From assembly GCF_002742645.2 (NCBI RefSeq), contig NZ_CP033875.1:372001-436000 (forward strand): a stretch of DNA of 64,000 bases, given 5' to 3'. A program made the position numbers and the translations under genes. Shown here piece after piece: positions 1 to 8,375 of this stretch; within the stretch, counting starts at the first letter, position 1, and each line of letters opens with the position of its first letter. Under the pieces are notes generated by a model. That model was not told where the DNA came from and searched no databases. It saw nothing but the letters and a program-made list of their open reading frames with translations. This stretch comes from Caulobacter sp. FWC26. Its GTDB lineage: Bacteria > Pseudomonadota > Alphaproteobacteria > Caulobacterales > Caulobacteraceae.

Positions 1-210
1 CTGGTGGCCGACGCCATCCATGGCCAGCGCCAGGTGGTCATCAAGTCGCTGGAACAGAACTATCAGCAGGTCGAGGGCGTGGCCGCCGCGACGATCCTGG
101 GCGATGGCCGCGTGGCCCTTATCCTGGACGTCGACGCCACTATCAACCTGCGCCGTCGCGAGGGGGGCGCGCCGCGTCCCACCGAGCCCAGCCTGATCGC
201 AGCGGAGTAA
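1..210 (+). CDS. cheA: Chemotaxis histidine kinase CheA, C-terminal end (partial)
   Basis: Only the last 69 codons are present; the gene enters from the left edge with the reading frame open at base 1. The visible protein is the tail of the CheW-like regulatory domain of CheA, the part that docks CheW and the receptors. It contains the typical segments 'VEGVAAATILGDGRVALILDV' split around the Gly-Asp-Gly turn. CheA autophosphorylates in response to receptor signals and passes phosphate to CheY and CheB. The next gene, cheW, starts 3 bases after its stop, which places it at the head of the chemotaxis operon seen here. The identification rests on this tail plus context. Confidence 0.9.
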   Translation: MVADAIHGQRQVVIKSLEQNYQQVEGVAAATILGDGRVALILDVDATINLRRREGGAPRPTEPSLIAAE

Positions 211-213
211 GTC

Positions 214-681
214 ATGACCGATCATGCCACCGCCACCAGCGCTGATCGCCGCGAACTGATCTCCTTCCGCGTGGGCGAGCAGGAGTACTGCGTCGACATC
301 ATGGCCGTGCGCGAAATCCGGGGTTGGAGCCCCGCGACCACGCTGCCGCAGTCACCCAGCTACATGCGCGGGGTTATCAACCTGCGCGGCGCGGTGCTGC
401 CCATCATGGACTTGGCGTGCCGCCTGGGCATGCCGGTGATCGAGCCGACCGTCCGCAGCGTGTTCATCGTGGTCAAGGCCGGCGATCGCACGGTGGGTCT
501 GCTGGTCGACGCGGTGTCCGACATCCTGTCGATTAACGACGATATGATCCAACCGACCCCCGACGTCGCCTGCGACGCCGTCCGCAGTTTCGTCCGAGGG
601 ATCATCTCGGTCGAGGGACGCATGATCAGCGAAATCTCGCTCGATCGGATCTTGCCTGAACGGGAGGCCCTGGCCGCCTGA
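214..681 (+). CDS. cheW: Chemotaxis coupling protein CheW
   Basis: A 155-residue single-domain CheW protein, normal length for the family. CheW is a cytoplasmic adaptor that bridges methyl-accepting receptors and CheA. Family features are visible: the opening '[23 protein letters not shown]', the receptor/CheA-contact stretch '[18 protein letters not shown]' (around residues 50-67), and '[15 protein letters not shown]' near residues 91-105. It starts 3 bases after cheA and its stop overlaps the cheR start (TGATG), so it is translationally coupled in the operon. Confidence 0.95.
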   Translation: MTDHATATSADRRELISFRVGEQEYCVDIMAVREIRGWSPATTLPQSPSYMRGVINLRGAVLPIMDLACRLGMPVIEPTVRSVFIVVKAGDRTVGLLVDAVSDILSINDDMIQPTPDVACDAVRSFVRGIISVEGRMISEISLDRILPEREALAA

Positions 682-1562
682 TGTCTTCTGTCTCCGCGCC
701 TATTTCGGACCGCCGCGAAGCCATCGTCGATGGCGAGTTCGCGTTCACGTCCCAAGACTTCAAGCGCATCGCCGCGCTGCTCTACGATCTGGCCGGCATC
801 AGCCTTCCGGACAGCAAGGCGACCTTGGTCTATTCGCGTCTGGCCAAGCGCCTGCGCTCCCTGGGCATGCGCTCCTTCAACGAATACTGCGCGTTCGTCG
901 CCAGCGAAAAGGGGCACGACGAAAGCCAGGAAATGCTCCGGGCGCTGACCACCAACGTCACGCGCTTCTTCCGCGAACCGCACCATTTCGACGACCTGCG
1001 CGCCAATGTTCTCGAGCCCATGGCCGATCAGGTTCGCGCGGGCCGCCGTTTGCGTCTTTGGTCGGCCGCCAGCTCGTCGGGGCAGGAGCCCTACTCGATC
1101 GCGTTCACGGTGCTGTCGGTTTGGCCGAACGCCGCCGATCTCGACATCCGGATTCTGGGCACGGATATCGACACCAACGTGCTCGCGACCGGACGCGCCG
1201 CCGTCTACGACGAGTCCCTGCTGGAGGGCATTCCGGCGGCCGCGCGCGGTCAGTATTTCGAACGCGACGCCAGCGATCGCCGGAGCTGGCGTGTCTGCGA
1301 GGCCGCCCGAAGCCTGGTCGCGTTCCGCGAACTAAATCTCAACGGTCCGTCCTGGCCAATGAAAGGCCCGTTCGACGCCATCTTCTGTCGGAATGTCGTG
1401 ATCTATTTTGATGAACCCACTCAGGAGCGCGTCTGGAACCGGTTCGCGCCGCTCGTCGCCCCCGGCGGTCGCCTCTATGTCGGTCACTCCGAACGGGTCG
1501 GTACGTCCGTGACCGCGTTCGAGAGCTGCGGCCTGACCGCCTATCGGAAGGTGGGGCGCTAA
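681..1562 (+). CDS. cheR: Chemoreceptor methyltransferase CheR
   Basis: A 293-residue SAM-dependent glutamate methyltransferase that methylates chemoreceptors for adaptation, opposing CheB. It has the helical N-terminal CheR domain (about residues 20-80, with '[14 protein letters not shown]' near 90-103) followed by the methyltransferase fold. The fold carries the SAM-binding segment '[16 protein letters not shown]' (family form W-S-A-[AG]-x-S-x-G-[EQ]-E-P-Y-S) and the later '[14 protein letters not shown]' motif. No C-terminal NWETF-binding pentapeptide is expected in or visible on this cytosolic enzyme. The start overlaps the cheW stop and the stop overlaps the cheB start by one base (TAATG), so translation is coupled. 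Confidence 0.95.
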   Translation: MSSVSAPISDRREAIVDGEFAFTSQDFKRIAALLYDLAGISLPDSKATLVYSRLAKRLRSLGMRSFNEYCAFVASEKGHDESQEMLRALTTNVTRFFREPHHFDDLRANVLEPMADQVRAGRRLRLWSAASSSGQEPYSIAFTVLSVWPNAADLDIRILGTDIDTNVLATGRAAVYDESLLEGIPAAARGQYFERDASDRRSWRVCEAARSLVAFRELNLNGPSWPMKGPFDAIFCRNVVIYFDEPTQERVWNRFAPLVAPGGRLYVGHSERVGTSVTAFESCGLTAYRKVGR

Positions 1563-2596
1563 TGGCCAAGATTCGCGTTCTCGTCGTCGATGACTCCGCC
1601 ACGATGCGGAGCCTGATTTCGGCGGCCCTCAATCGTGACCCGGATATCGAGGTGGTCGGCGGCGCCGGCGACCCGTTCGAGGCGCGGGGCATGATCAAGG
1701 CCCTGAACCCCGATGTCGTCACGCTGGACATCGAGATGCCGAACATGAACGGCATCGACTTCCTCGAGAAGATCATGCGCCTGCGGCCCATGCCGGTCGT
1801 CATGGTCTCGACCTTGACCCAGGCCGGCGCCGAGATGACGCTGCGAGCCTTGGAACTGGGCGCCGTGGACTGCGTGGGCAAGCCCGCCGACGCTACCGGC
1901 ACTCAGGAAGCGCTGGCCGAGATCGTCGCCAAAGTGAAGATCGCGGCGCGCGCCTCGGTTCGCACCAACGCCGGCGCCGCGCCCAGCGCGGCCGCGCCGC
2001 GCCGCAAGGACTTCATGCCCTCGGGCGACATCGTGGCGATCGGCTCGTCGACCGGCGGGGTGGAAGCTCTGCTGACGATCCTGCAGCTGTTCCCTGAGAC
2101 CTGCCCGCCCACCGTCATCACCCAACACATGCCGGCGACCTTCACCGCCAGCTTCGCCGCACGCCTGGACCGCTCGAGCGGCGCCAAGGTGCAGGAAGCC
2201 ACCGATGGCGCGCTGCTGGAGCCCGGCAAGGTGTATGTCGCACCAGGCGGCGCCACACACCTCGAGGTCGTTCGCTCGGCCGGCCTGCGGTGCCGTCTTG
2301 TCGCGGGCGATCCGGTGAGCGGTCACCGGCCTTCGGTGGACGTTCTGTTCAACTCGGTGGCCAACGCGGTCGGCGACAAGGCGGTCGGGGTCATCCTGAC
2401 CGGCATGGGCCGCGACGGCGCGCAGGGTCTCCTGAGCATGCGCAAGGCCGGCGCAAAGACGCTGGGCCAGGACGAAGCAAGCTGCGTCGTCTACGGCATG
2501 CCCCGTTCCGCTTTCGAAATTGGCGCCGTGGAGAAGCAGGTCAGCCTGTCCTCCATGGGCCAGTCCATCCTCGATTTGGCCTCCGCGAGGCGATAG
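1562..2596 (+). CDS. cheB: Chemotaxis protein-glutamate methylesterase/deamidase CheB
   Basis: A 344-residue two-domain enzyme. The N-terminal receiver domain (about residues 4-120) has the acidic pair Asp10-Asp11 and phosphoacceptor Asp56 in 'VVTLDIEMP'. After an Ala-rich linker (about 130-150) comes the CheB methylesterase domain. Its expected catalytic triad is visible: Ser in '[11 protein letters not shown]' (162/163), His189 in 'TQHMP' and Asp285 in '[10 protein letters not shown]'. Phosphorylated CheB removes methyl groups that CheR adds to receptors. It lies between cheR and a cheY, overlapping cheR by one base. Confidence 0.96.
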   Translation: MAKIRVLVVDDSATMRSLISAALNRDPDIEVVGGAGDPFEARGMIKALNPDVVTLDIEMPNMNGIDFLEKIMRLRPMPVVMVSTLTQAGAEMTLRALELGAVDCVGKPADATGTQEALAEIVAKVKIAARASVRTNAGAAPSAAAPRRKDFMPSGDIVAIGSSTGGVEALLTILQLFPETCPPTVITQHMPATFTASFAARLDRSSGAKVQEATDGALLEPGKVYVAPGGATHLEVVRSAGLRCRLVAGDPVSGHRPSVDVLFNSVANAVGDKAVGVILTGMGRDGAQGLLSMRKAGAKTLGQDEASCVVYGMPRSAFEIGAVEKQVSLSSMGQSILDLASARR

Positions 2597-2599
2597 ACC

Positions 2600-2989
2600 A
2601 TGCCGCAAGCTAGCACCATCTCCGTACTCGTGGTCGATGACCAGCTCACCATGCGGGCTCTGATCCGCAATGCGCTGCAGCAGATCGGCTTCAAGGACAT
2701 CCGTGAGGCTCCCGATGGCGAGGAGGCTCTCAAGAACCTTCTGGCCAAGCCGGCGAACCTCGTCATCTCGGACTTCAACATGCCGAAGATGGATGGTCTG
2801 GCGTTGCTGCGGGCCGTTCGCTCGCACCCGCCAATCCGCCAGACCGCGTTCGTCATGCTGACGGGCCGCGCCGACCGCGAGCTGGTGCAGCGCGCCGTGC
2901 AGTTCGGCGTCAACAATTACTGCGTCAAACCCTTCACCGTCCAAGGGCTGAAGGAAAAGATCGAGCAAGTGTTCGGGCAGCTCACATGA
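2600..2989 (+). CDS. cheY: CheY-type single-domain response regulator
   Basis: A 129-residue receiver-only protein of normal CheY length. The phosphorylation site is complete: Asp13-Asp14 ('VVDDQ'), phosphoacceptor Asp58 ('[12 protein letters not shown]'), Thr88 ('MLTGR') and Lys110 ('YCVKPF'). Phospho-CheY binds the flagellar switch. Its position after cheB matches the second CheY (CheYII) of the Caulobacter major chemotaxis operon; the numbering is inferred from gene order. The cheD start overlaps its last codons (ATGA). Confidence 0.93.
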   Translation: MPQASTISVLVVDDQLTMRALIRNALQQIGFKDIREAPDGEEALKNLLAKPANLVISDFNMPKMDGLALLRAVRSHPPIRQTAFVMLTGRADRELVQRAVQFGVNNYCVKPFTVQGLKEKIEQVFGQLT

Positions 2990-3549
2990 CGTCATTCCAT
3001 CACGACGACCCGGAACGGGCGATCAAGGTTCACGTGACGCAAGGTGAGAGCCATGTGTCGACCGACCCCAACGTGGTGATGACCACGGTGCTGGGCTCCT
3101 GCATCGCCGCCTGCATCCGCGATCCGCAGAGCGGTGTCGGGGGCATGAACCACTTCCTGTTGCCCGACTCTGGCGATGGCCGGCGCGACGGCGACGCCGT
3201 GCGTTACGGCGCCTATGCGATGGAAGTGCTGATCAACGACCTCCTGAAGCGCGGCGCGCGTCGCGAGCGTCTTGAGGCGAAGATCTTTGGCGGCGCCAAG
3301 CTGTTCGATGGCCTGTCGGACGTGGGCGCCAGCAACGCGGCTTTCGCCGAGCGCTTTCTGCGCGACGAAGGCATCCCGATCGTGTCGTCCAGCACGGGCG
3401 GCGTCTCCGCCCGCCGAGTCGAGTTCTGGCCGGCTTCGGGCCGTGTCCGTCAGCGCCTCGTCGCCGTCGATAACGCGCCGCAGGACGTCCGCCGCCCGAC
3501 TCCTCCGCCGATGCCAGCGGTGGCGAGCGGCGACGTGGATCTGTTCTAG
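2986..3549 (+). CDS. cheD: Chemoreceptor glutamine deamidase CheD
   Basis: A 187-residue CheD family enzyme that deamidates specific glutamines of chemoreceptors to glutamates and can tune receptor activity. The catalytic Cys39 lies in '[10 protein letters not shown]' and the His56 in 'GGMNHFLLP', the usual CheD pair. The family segment '[13 protein letters not shown]' follows (residues about 98-110). The start overlaps the cheY stop by 4 bases and cheU starts 3 bases after its stop. Confidence 0.94.
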   Translation: MTSFHHDDPERAIKVHVTQGESHVSTDPNVVMTTVLGSCIAACIRDPQSGVGGMNHFLLPDSGDGRRDGDAVRYGAYAMEVLINDLLKRGARRERLEAKIFGGAKLFDGLSDVGASNAAFAERFLRDEGIPIVSSSTGGVSARRVEFWPASGRVRQRLVAVDNAPQDVRRPTPPPMPAVASGDVDLF

Positions 3550-3552
3550 TTC

Positions 3553-3936
3553 ATGGCCGTATCGCCGCTTCAGACCGACACGACCGTTCCGCCGGAAGAG
3601 CATCTTTTGGTTGGCGAGTTGTCGCGTCGTCTGGCGGCGGAATTGGCGTCGGCCGCCGCCATCTGCCAGGACTGCGAGCATCTCGTCGGCGACTTGGCCG
3701 ACGGCGGCGCGGCCTTGCCCAGCTTGACCAGGCTGCAGGCTCTGGACGAGCTCAGCCAACGCCTGCACGGGCTTTCCGCCGTGCTGCAGCGCATTGGTCA
3801 GCATGCTTCCGGCGAATGGAGCCTGTCGATCGAGCCGTTGCTGGAAGGCCTGGGGTTGTCCGATCTGGTCGTGCGGCTGCGGGCCAGCGAGCAGGCGGCC
3901 TGGGAAGCCGAGGCCGGCGAGTTGGATTTTTTCTAG
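3553..3936 (+). CDS. cheU: Small chemotaxis-operon protein, CheU-like
   Basis: A 127-residue cytoplasmic protein without recognisable catalytic motifs. It is predicted mostly helical and acidic ('ICQDCEHLVGDLADG', then 'LQALDELSQRLHGLSAVLQRIGQH'). It has no signal peptide or membrane segment. Position between cheD and a cheY-type gene in a cheRB-cheY-cheD-x-cheY-y order is that of the Caulobacter gene called cheU, and the symbol is given on that synteny only. Function is not established; a role in the signalling array or as a phosphatase-like accessory is possible but not shown by the sequence. Confidence 0.7.
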   Translation: MAVSPLQTDTTVPPEEHLLVGELSRRLAAELASAAAICQDCEHLVGDLADGGAALPSLTRLQALDELSQRLHGLSAVLQRIGQHASGEWSLSIEPLLEGLGLSDLVVRLRASEQAAWEAEAGELDFF

Positions 3937-3942
3937 GCGCCG

Positions 3943-4545
3943 ATGACAGACGCCCTTCTTCCCTCGACCCGGATCAATCTCGAACGGGCGACGGTGCTTG
4001 TGCTGGACGATAACGGCCCATCGCTGGATATTCTGTCCCAGGTGGTGTCCGGCTTCGGCGTCAAGCAATTGCACCGCGCCGAGAGCGTCGCCGACGCCCA
4101 AGGCCTGATCAGGACCAAGACCTTCGATCTGGTGATCAGCGACGTTCAGATGCCTGTCACCGACGGCATCGAGTTCATTGAGTGGCTGCGACGCGAGGGT
4201 GGCGAAACCAACCGCTTCATCCCGGTCATCCTGGTGACTGGCCACACGCGGACCTCCCAGATCTTCAAGATCCGCGATGCAGGCGCCAACTATGTGGTGG
4301 CCAAGCCGATCACGCCGAAGGTTCTGCTGGAGCGGATCTTCTGGGTCGCGCGCGAGGACCGCGCGTTCATTGAGTGCGACACGTTCGTTGGTCCCGACCG
4401 TCGCTTCAAGCATATGGGCCCGCCACCGGGGACGGATGGCCGGCGCAAGGACGACCTTCCGGCGGAGGTGGGCGAGGCGCAGACGCCCAACCTGTCCGAT
4501 GATGAGATCAGCAACATGATGCGCCCAGCGAAGGTGCAGATATGA
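3943..4545 (+). CDS. CheY-like response regulator with C-terminal extension (CheYIII position)
   Basis: A 200-residue protein whose first 135 residues are a receiver domain and whose last 65 form an extension without a known output domain. Receiver residues are in place: Asp22-Asp23 ('VLDDN'), phosphoacceptor Asp67 ('VISDVQMP'), Thr99 ('LVTGHT') and Lys121 ('VVAKPI'). The extension includes 'CDTFVGPDRRFKHMGPP', a segment that recurs after receivers in alphaproteobacterial CheY-like proteins. By gene order this is the third CheY of the Caulobacter chemotaxis operon. Whether it binds the motor or acts as a phosphate sink cannot be read from the sequence. It overlaps the next start by 4 bases. 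Confidence 0.85.
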   Translation: MTDALLPSTRINLERATVLVLDDNGPSLDILSQVVSGFGVKQLHRAESVADAQGLIRTKTFDLVISDVQMPVTDGIEFIEWLRREGGETNRFIPVILVTGHTRTSQIFKIRDAGANYVVAKPITPKVLLERIFWVAREDRAFIECDTFVGPDRRFKHMGPPPGTDGRRKDDLPAEVGEAQTPNLSDDEISNMMRPAKVQI

Positions 4546-5012
4546 CCGTCCGCAAGTTCCGCCCCCCGAACCGCCTGGCCAAGATGATCAAGGAGCGTGG
4601 GGGAATCCTCGCCCAGGACGCCATCGCTGCGGCGGAGGCCGGTGTCGAATCGCTGCGCGAAGCCTCGATCGCTGCGCTGGACTCGACGTTGGCCGAGATC
4701 GAGGCGCGATTTGGCAAGGACGCGGAGGGACGGGCCTCGGAGTCGTTCGAGAGCCTTTACGTCCTTGCCTCGCGCATCATCGATGTCAGCGCCTTTGTCG
4801 ACGGCACCGGCCTGGATCGCGCGGCGATGTCGTTGTGCGGCCTCGCGGACAACTGCGCCGAGGCGGGTGCATGGCGCTGGGACGCGGTTGATGTCCATCT
4901 CAACGCGTTGAAGCTTCTGCGCAGCGTGGGCGCGAGCTTGCCCGCCGCGCAACGCGATTCGATGCTTCAGGGTCTCTACCAGGTCAGCCATTTCCGCCCG
5001 GACGAGGGCTGA
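4542..5012 (+). CDS. cheE: CheE-like chemotaxis operon protein
   Basis: A 156-residue soluble, mainly helical protein with a basic N-terminus ('TVRKFRPPNRLAKMIKERGG'). No enzyme motif is recognisable. It is the last gene of the chemotaxis operon and overlaps the preceding cheY-type gene by 4 bases (ATGA), so it is translated together with it. The position corresponds to the gene named cheE in Caulobacter and the symbol is assigned on synteny. The operon ends here: the next gene starts 267 bases later behind its own regulatory region. Confidence 0.68.
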   Translation: MTVRKFRPPNRLAKMIKERGGILAQDAIAAAEAGVESLREASIAALDSTLAEIEARFGKDAEGRASESFESLYVLASRIIDVSAFVDGTGLDRAAMSLCGLADNCAEAGAWRWDAVDVHLNALKLLRSVGASLPAAQRDSMLQGLYQVSHFRPDEG

Positions 5013-5121
5013 GCGCTCGCGTCTCACGAGTCATTGTGTCGGAAACGCAACGGCGTTCGCAGTCTCTTGGCTTGTGACAGCATTGTGGCCTTGTCGGTTG
5101 GCTCTGCCTTTGTTAGCAGTC

Positions 5122-5167
5122 TGATACCGGTGTCAAAAACCTAGATCTGTTTCTGACACCGGTGGCA
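5122..5167 (+). promoter_or_regulatory. Tandem LacI-type operators upstream of the first TonB receptor
   Basis: Two near-identical palindromes, TGATACCGGTGTCA at 5122-5135 and TGACACCGGTGGCA at 5154-5167, have their centres exactly 32 bp apart, about three helical turns. Each has the central CCGG and the TGA..TCA arms typical of LacI/GalR-family operators. They lie about 110-160 bp before the receptor start at 5280, where a promoter is expected. The sites are seen directly; binding by a LacI-family repressor is inferred. No lacI-type gene is in this window. Confidence 0.7.
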
Positions 5168-5279
5168 AAAAGCGAAGACTGCAAGGCCTGAGCCGATTTC
5201 GTGGGAAGGACGCGAGATCGAGACGAAGGCCAAGGCGGCGGCGACGTCGTCGTCCAATGGTCGAACGGGAGGAGGTTCT

Positions 5280-8200
5280 ATGTCCAAGAATACCAAGGGA
5301 CGCGTGCGCGCCCTGCAATACGGCGTCTCGGGCGGCGCCCTGGCGCTGGCGATGGCCTTCGCTGGCGCGGCGAGCGCGCAGACCGCTCCGGCCGCCGCGG
5401 CGGATGATCAGGTCGAAGCCGTCGTCGTCACCGGTTTCCGCGCCTCTCTGGCCAACGCCCTGGACGTCAAGCGTCGTGAAAACGACCTCGTCGACGTCAT
5501 CAAGGCGCAAGACATCGCCGACTTCCCCGATCTGAACCTCGCCGAGTCGCTGCAGCGCGTGCCGGGCGTCTCGATCGACCGTGACGGCGGCGAAGGTCGC
5601 ACCATCACCGTCCGCGGCCTGGGTCCCGACTTCACCGTCGTGCGTCTGAACGGCCTGGAAGCCCTGGCCACGACGGGCGGCAAGGACGGTTCGGGCGGCG
5701 CCAACCGTGGCCGTCAATTCGACTTCTCGATCTTCGCCTCCGAACTGTTCAACAGCGTCACCGTCCGCAAGTCGACCTCAGCGATGAACGAGGAAGGCTC
5801 GCTGGGCGCGATCGTCGACCTGCAGGCCGCCCGTCCGTTCGACTTCAGCAAGTTCACGATGAGCGCCAGCGCCAAGGTGGGCTGGAACGATCTCTCGCGG
5901 AAGAGCGACCCGCGCTACACCTTCCTGATCAGCAACCGCTGGGACACCGGCATTGGCGAAATCGGCGCGCTGTTGTCAGTCGCCTACGCCACCCGTGCTC
6001 AGCGTGAAGAGGGGTCCTCGACCGGCCGCTGGGAAAACCCGTCGGTCCGCTTCAACTCCTCGACGGCCTTCCCCTGCACGGGCGCGGCCTACAACCCGGT
6101 TAGCGGCCCGGCCCTGACCTGCGCCCAGATCGGCACGGTCACGGGCGGCACCAACCCGACCGTCACGGCCGCCTCGGGCACCGCCAACAATCTCTGGCAC
6201 CCGCGGATCCCGCGCTACGGCCGTCTGGACTACGATCAAGAGCGTCTGGGTGTGACCGGCTCGCTGCAATGGCGCCCGAACGACCGCTCGACCCTGACCT
6301 TCGACGCGATGCTGGCCAAGTTCCAGAACAATCGCGACGAGACCTATCTGGAAATCATCTCGTTCAGCCGCAGCGGCGCGGGCCTGCCGCAGACCGACGT
6401 CGTGAACTTCACGGCCGACGGCAAGGGCACTCTGATCAAGGGCACCTTCGATGACGTCGATGTCCGCACCGAGTACCGCCACGACACGCTGAAGACCGAG
6501 TTCAATCAGTTCGCCCTGACCTATGACACCAAGTTCGGTGAAGGCGGCAACCTGAAGCTCGGCTACGGCCAGTCGCGCTCGATCCAGGACAACCCGGAAC
6601 AGACGACGTTCTCCTTCGAGCGCTACGACAGCGACAACTACAGCTACGACTACTCGGCCAACGACAAGCTGCCGAACTTCAACTACGGCTTTGATCCGAC
6701 GAACCCGGCCAACTACGTCTACAGCGCCAGCAACGCTCTGGGCGACGCTTCGCTGCTGCGCATGCGTCCGAGCAAGGCGGTCAATACGTTCAAGACCTTC
6801 TTCGCTGACGTCGACTACCAGATCCTCGATGGCTTCAAGCTGCGCTATGGTGCGAAGTACAAAGAGTACGGCTTCAGCTCGTGGGAGAAGCGGCTGAACT
6901 CCCGCGTTCTCGCCGGCAACTCCGCGACGACGTTCACCAACGAAGCCGCCTTCGGCCTTCCGCCCGGCGTCACCGTTGCAGACGTGTCGCGTGTGATTAC
7001 CGGTTTTGGTCGCGGCCTGGACATTCCTGCGGGCGTGCCGACATCGTGGCTGGCTCCCGACCTCGACAAGCTGCGCCAGAAGCTGGGTTACGACTGCAAC
7101 TGCGTGAACGCCAACGGCGACTTCCGTCTCAGCGTCCTGAACCAGTTGGGCGCGATGCGGGCGATCACCGAAAAGGACACTGCGCTCTATATCCAGGGCG
7201 ATTTCGACTACGATGTCTTCAACATTCCGGTGCGCGGCAACTTCGGCGTTCGCTACGTCAAGACCGAGCAGGAAGCGACTGGCCACTACAGCACCGGCAA
7301 CACGACGCAGACCGTCACGACGCTGGGCGGCACGTTCAGCCAGCGCGTGCCGATCGATGCGGTGCAGACGGTCAAGCGTCAGTACACCAATACCCTGCCG
7401 TCGCTGAACATCTCGGCGCAACCACTCGAGAACTTCTTCGTCCGCTTCGCGGCCGCCAAGGTGATGACGCGTCCGCAACTGCCGAACCTGTCGCCGGGCT
7501 ACAGCGCGATCAGCCAGTCGGCCCAAACCGTCACTCGCGGTAATCCGGACCTCAACCCGATGCTGTCCAATAACCTGGACCTGAGCTTCGAGTGGTACCC
7601 GGACAAGGAGACGCTGTTCTCGGTCGGCTTCTTCCAAAAGGACATCAAGTCCTACATCCAGACTTCGTCGGTCGCTGTGCCGTGGGCCGAAACCCAGTTG
7701 CCCGACAGTCTGCTGTCGAACGGCAATGCGCCCGACACGCTGTTCACGGTGACGACCCAGATCAACACCCCTGGCGGCAAGCTGAAGGGTTACGAAATCT
7801 CGCTGCAGCGTCCGTTCTCGTTCCTGCCGGCGCCGTTCGACGGCTTCGGCGGCATCGTGAACTACACGCACGTGCAGAGCGACATCCAGTACGTGATCGC
7901 CAACCCGGTCTATTCGGGGACCCCGCGCGTCCTGGTCACGCCAGCCGTGATGCTGACCCAGCCGCTGGTGAACCTGTCGCCCGACGCCTACAACGCGACG
8001 CTCTACTACGAGAAGAGCAACTTCAAGGCGCGCGTCTCGGCCTCGTATCGTGACCCGTACCTGATCCAGGTGGCCCCGTCGGCGACCAACAACAACGATG
8101 TCCGCATCAAGGAAAAGACGCTGAACATCGACAGCCAGATCAGCTACGCCTTCAAGAACTTCACAGTCACGTTGGAAATGATCAACCTGACCGATGAAAA

Positions 8201-8294
8201 GGACAGCAAGGTCGACGACTCGACCCGCATGATCTCGGAAGAGTACGTGCACTACGGCCGTCAGTACTATCTGGGCGTGAAGTGGAAGTTCTAA
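5280..8294 (+). CDS. TonB-dependent outer-membrane receptor (carbohydrate type)
   Basis: A 1004-residue TonB-dependent receptor. A signal peptide (about residues 1-38, ending 'AGAASAQ') is followed by the TonB box-like segment 'VEAVVVTGFRASL' and a plug domain with 'DFPDLNLAESLQRVPGVSIDRDGGEGRTITVRGL' (about 80-115). A long beta-barrel ends in the aromatic 'YYLGVKWKF'. It belongs to the large subgroup common in Caulobacter and Xanthomonas that imports sugars rather than siderophores. Its place beside the nag genes suggests a chitooligosaccharide or GlcNAc-related substrate, which is inference. A strong Shine-Dalgarno (GGAGGAGG) precedes the ATG. Regulation probably runs through the two LacI-type palindromes upstream, distinct from the sites near the other receptor. 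Confidence 0.93.
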   Translation: MSKNTKGRVRALQYGVSGGALALAMAFAGAASAQTAPAAAADDQVEAVVVTGFRASLANALDVKRRENDLVDVIKAQDIADFPDLNLAESLQRVPGVSIDRDGGEGRTITVRGLGPDFTVVRLNGLEALATTGGKDGSGGANRGRQFDFSIFASELFNSVTVRKSTSAMNEEGSLGAIVDLQAARPFDFSKFTMSASAKVGWNDLSRKSDPRYTFLISNRWDTGIGEIGALLSVAYATRAQREEGSSTGRWENPSVRFNSSTAFPCTGAAYNPVSGPALTCAQIGTVTGGTNPTVTAASGTANNLWHPRIPRYGRLDYDQERLGVTGSLQWRPNDRSTLTFDAMLAKFQNNRDETYLEIISFSRSGAGLPQTDVVNFTADGKGTLIKGTFDDVDVRTEYRHDTLKTEFNQFALTYDTKFGEGGNLKLGYGQSRSIQDNPEQTTFSFERYDSDNYSYDYSANDKLPNFNYGFDPTNPANYVYSASNALGDASLLRMRPSKAVNTFKTFFADVDYQILDGFKLRYGAKYKEYGFSSWEKRLNSRVLAGNSATTFTNEAAFGLPPGVTVADVSRVITGFGRGLDIPAGVPTSWLAPDLDKLRQKLGYDCNCVNANGDFRLSVLNQLGAMRAITEKDTALYIQGDFDYDVFNIPVRGNFGVRYVKTEQEATGHYSTGNTTQTVTTLGGTFSQRVPIDAVQTVKRQYTNTLPSLNISAQPLENFFVRFAAAKVMTRPQLPNLSPGYSAISQSAQTVTRGNPDLNPMLSNNLDLSFEWYPDKETLFSVGFFQKDIKSYIQTSSVAVPWAETQLPDSLLSNGNAPDTLFTVTTQINTPGGKLKGYEISLQRPFSFLPAPFDGFGGIVNYTHVQSDIQYVIANPVYSGTPRVLVTPAVMLTQPLVNLSPDAYNATLYYEKSNFKARVSASYRDPYLIQVAPSATNNNDVRIKEKTLNIDSQISYAFKNFTVTLEMINLTDEKDSKVDDSTRMISEEYVHYGRQYYLGVKWKF

Positions 8295-8322
8295 GCTTCC
8301 ACGGCTCTGAAGGCTAAATAAG

Positions 8323-8358
8323 AAAAGGGCGCAGACCTCACGGTCAGCGCCCTTTTTT
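8323..8358. terminator. Rho-independent terminator between convergent genes
   Basis: An inverted repeat AAAAGGGCGC / GCGCCCTTTT with a roughly 16-base centre is followed by a run of T on the plus strand and preceded by a run of A. It can therefore terminate the receptor gene from the left and nagA from the right. It sits 28 bases after the receptor stop and 18 bases after the end of the nagA frame on the other strand. Confidence 0.85.
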
Positions 8359-8375
8359 GTGCCGGGTGGAGCGAG

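Noticed and set aside
5976..8252. 758-codon open frame antisense to the first TonB receptor
   Set aside because: Its translation is Val/Arg/Gln-rich without domains, and the plus-strand receptor is complete with signal peptide and barrel end.
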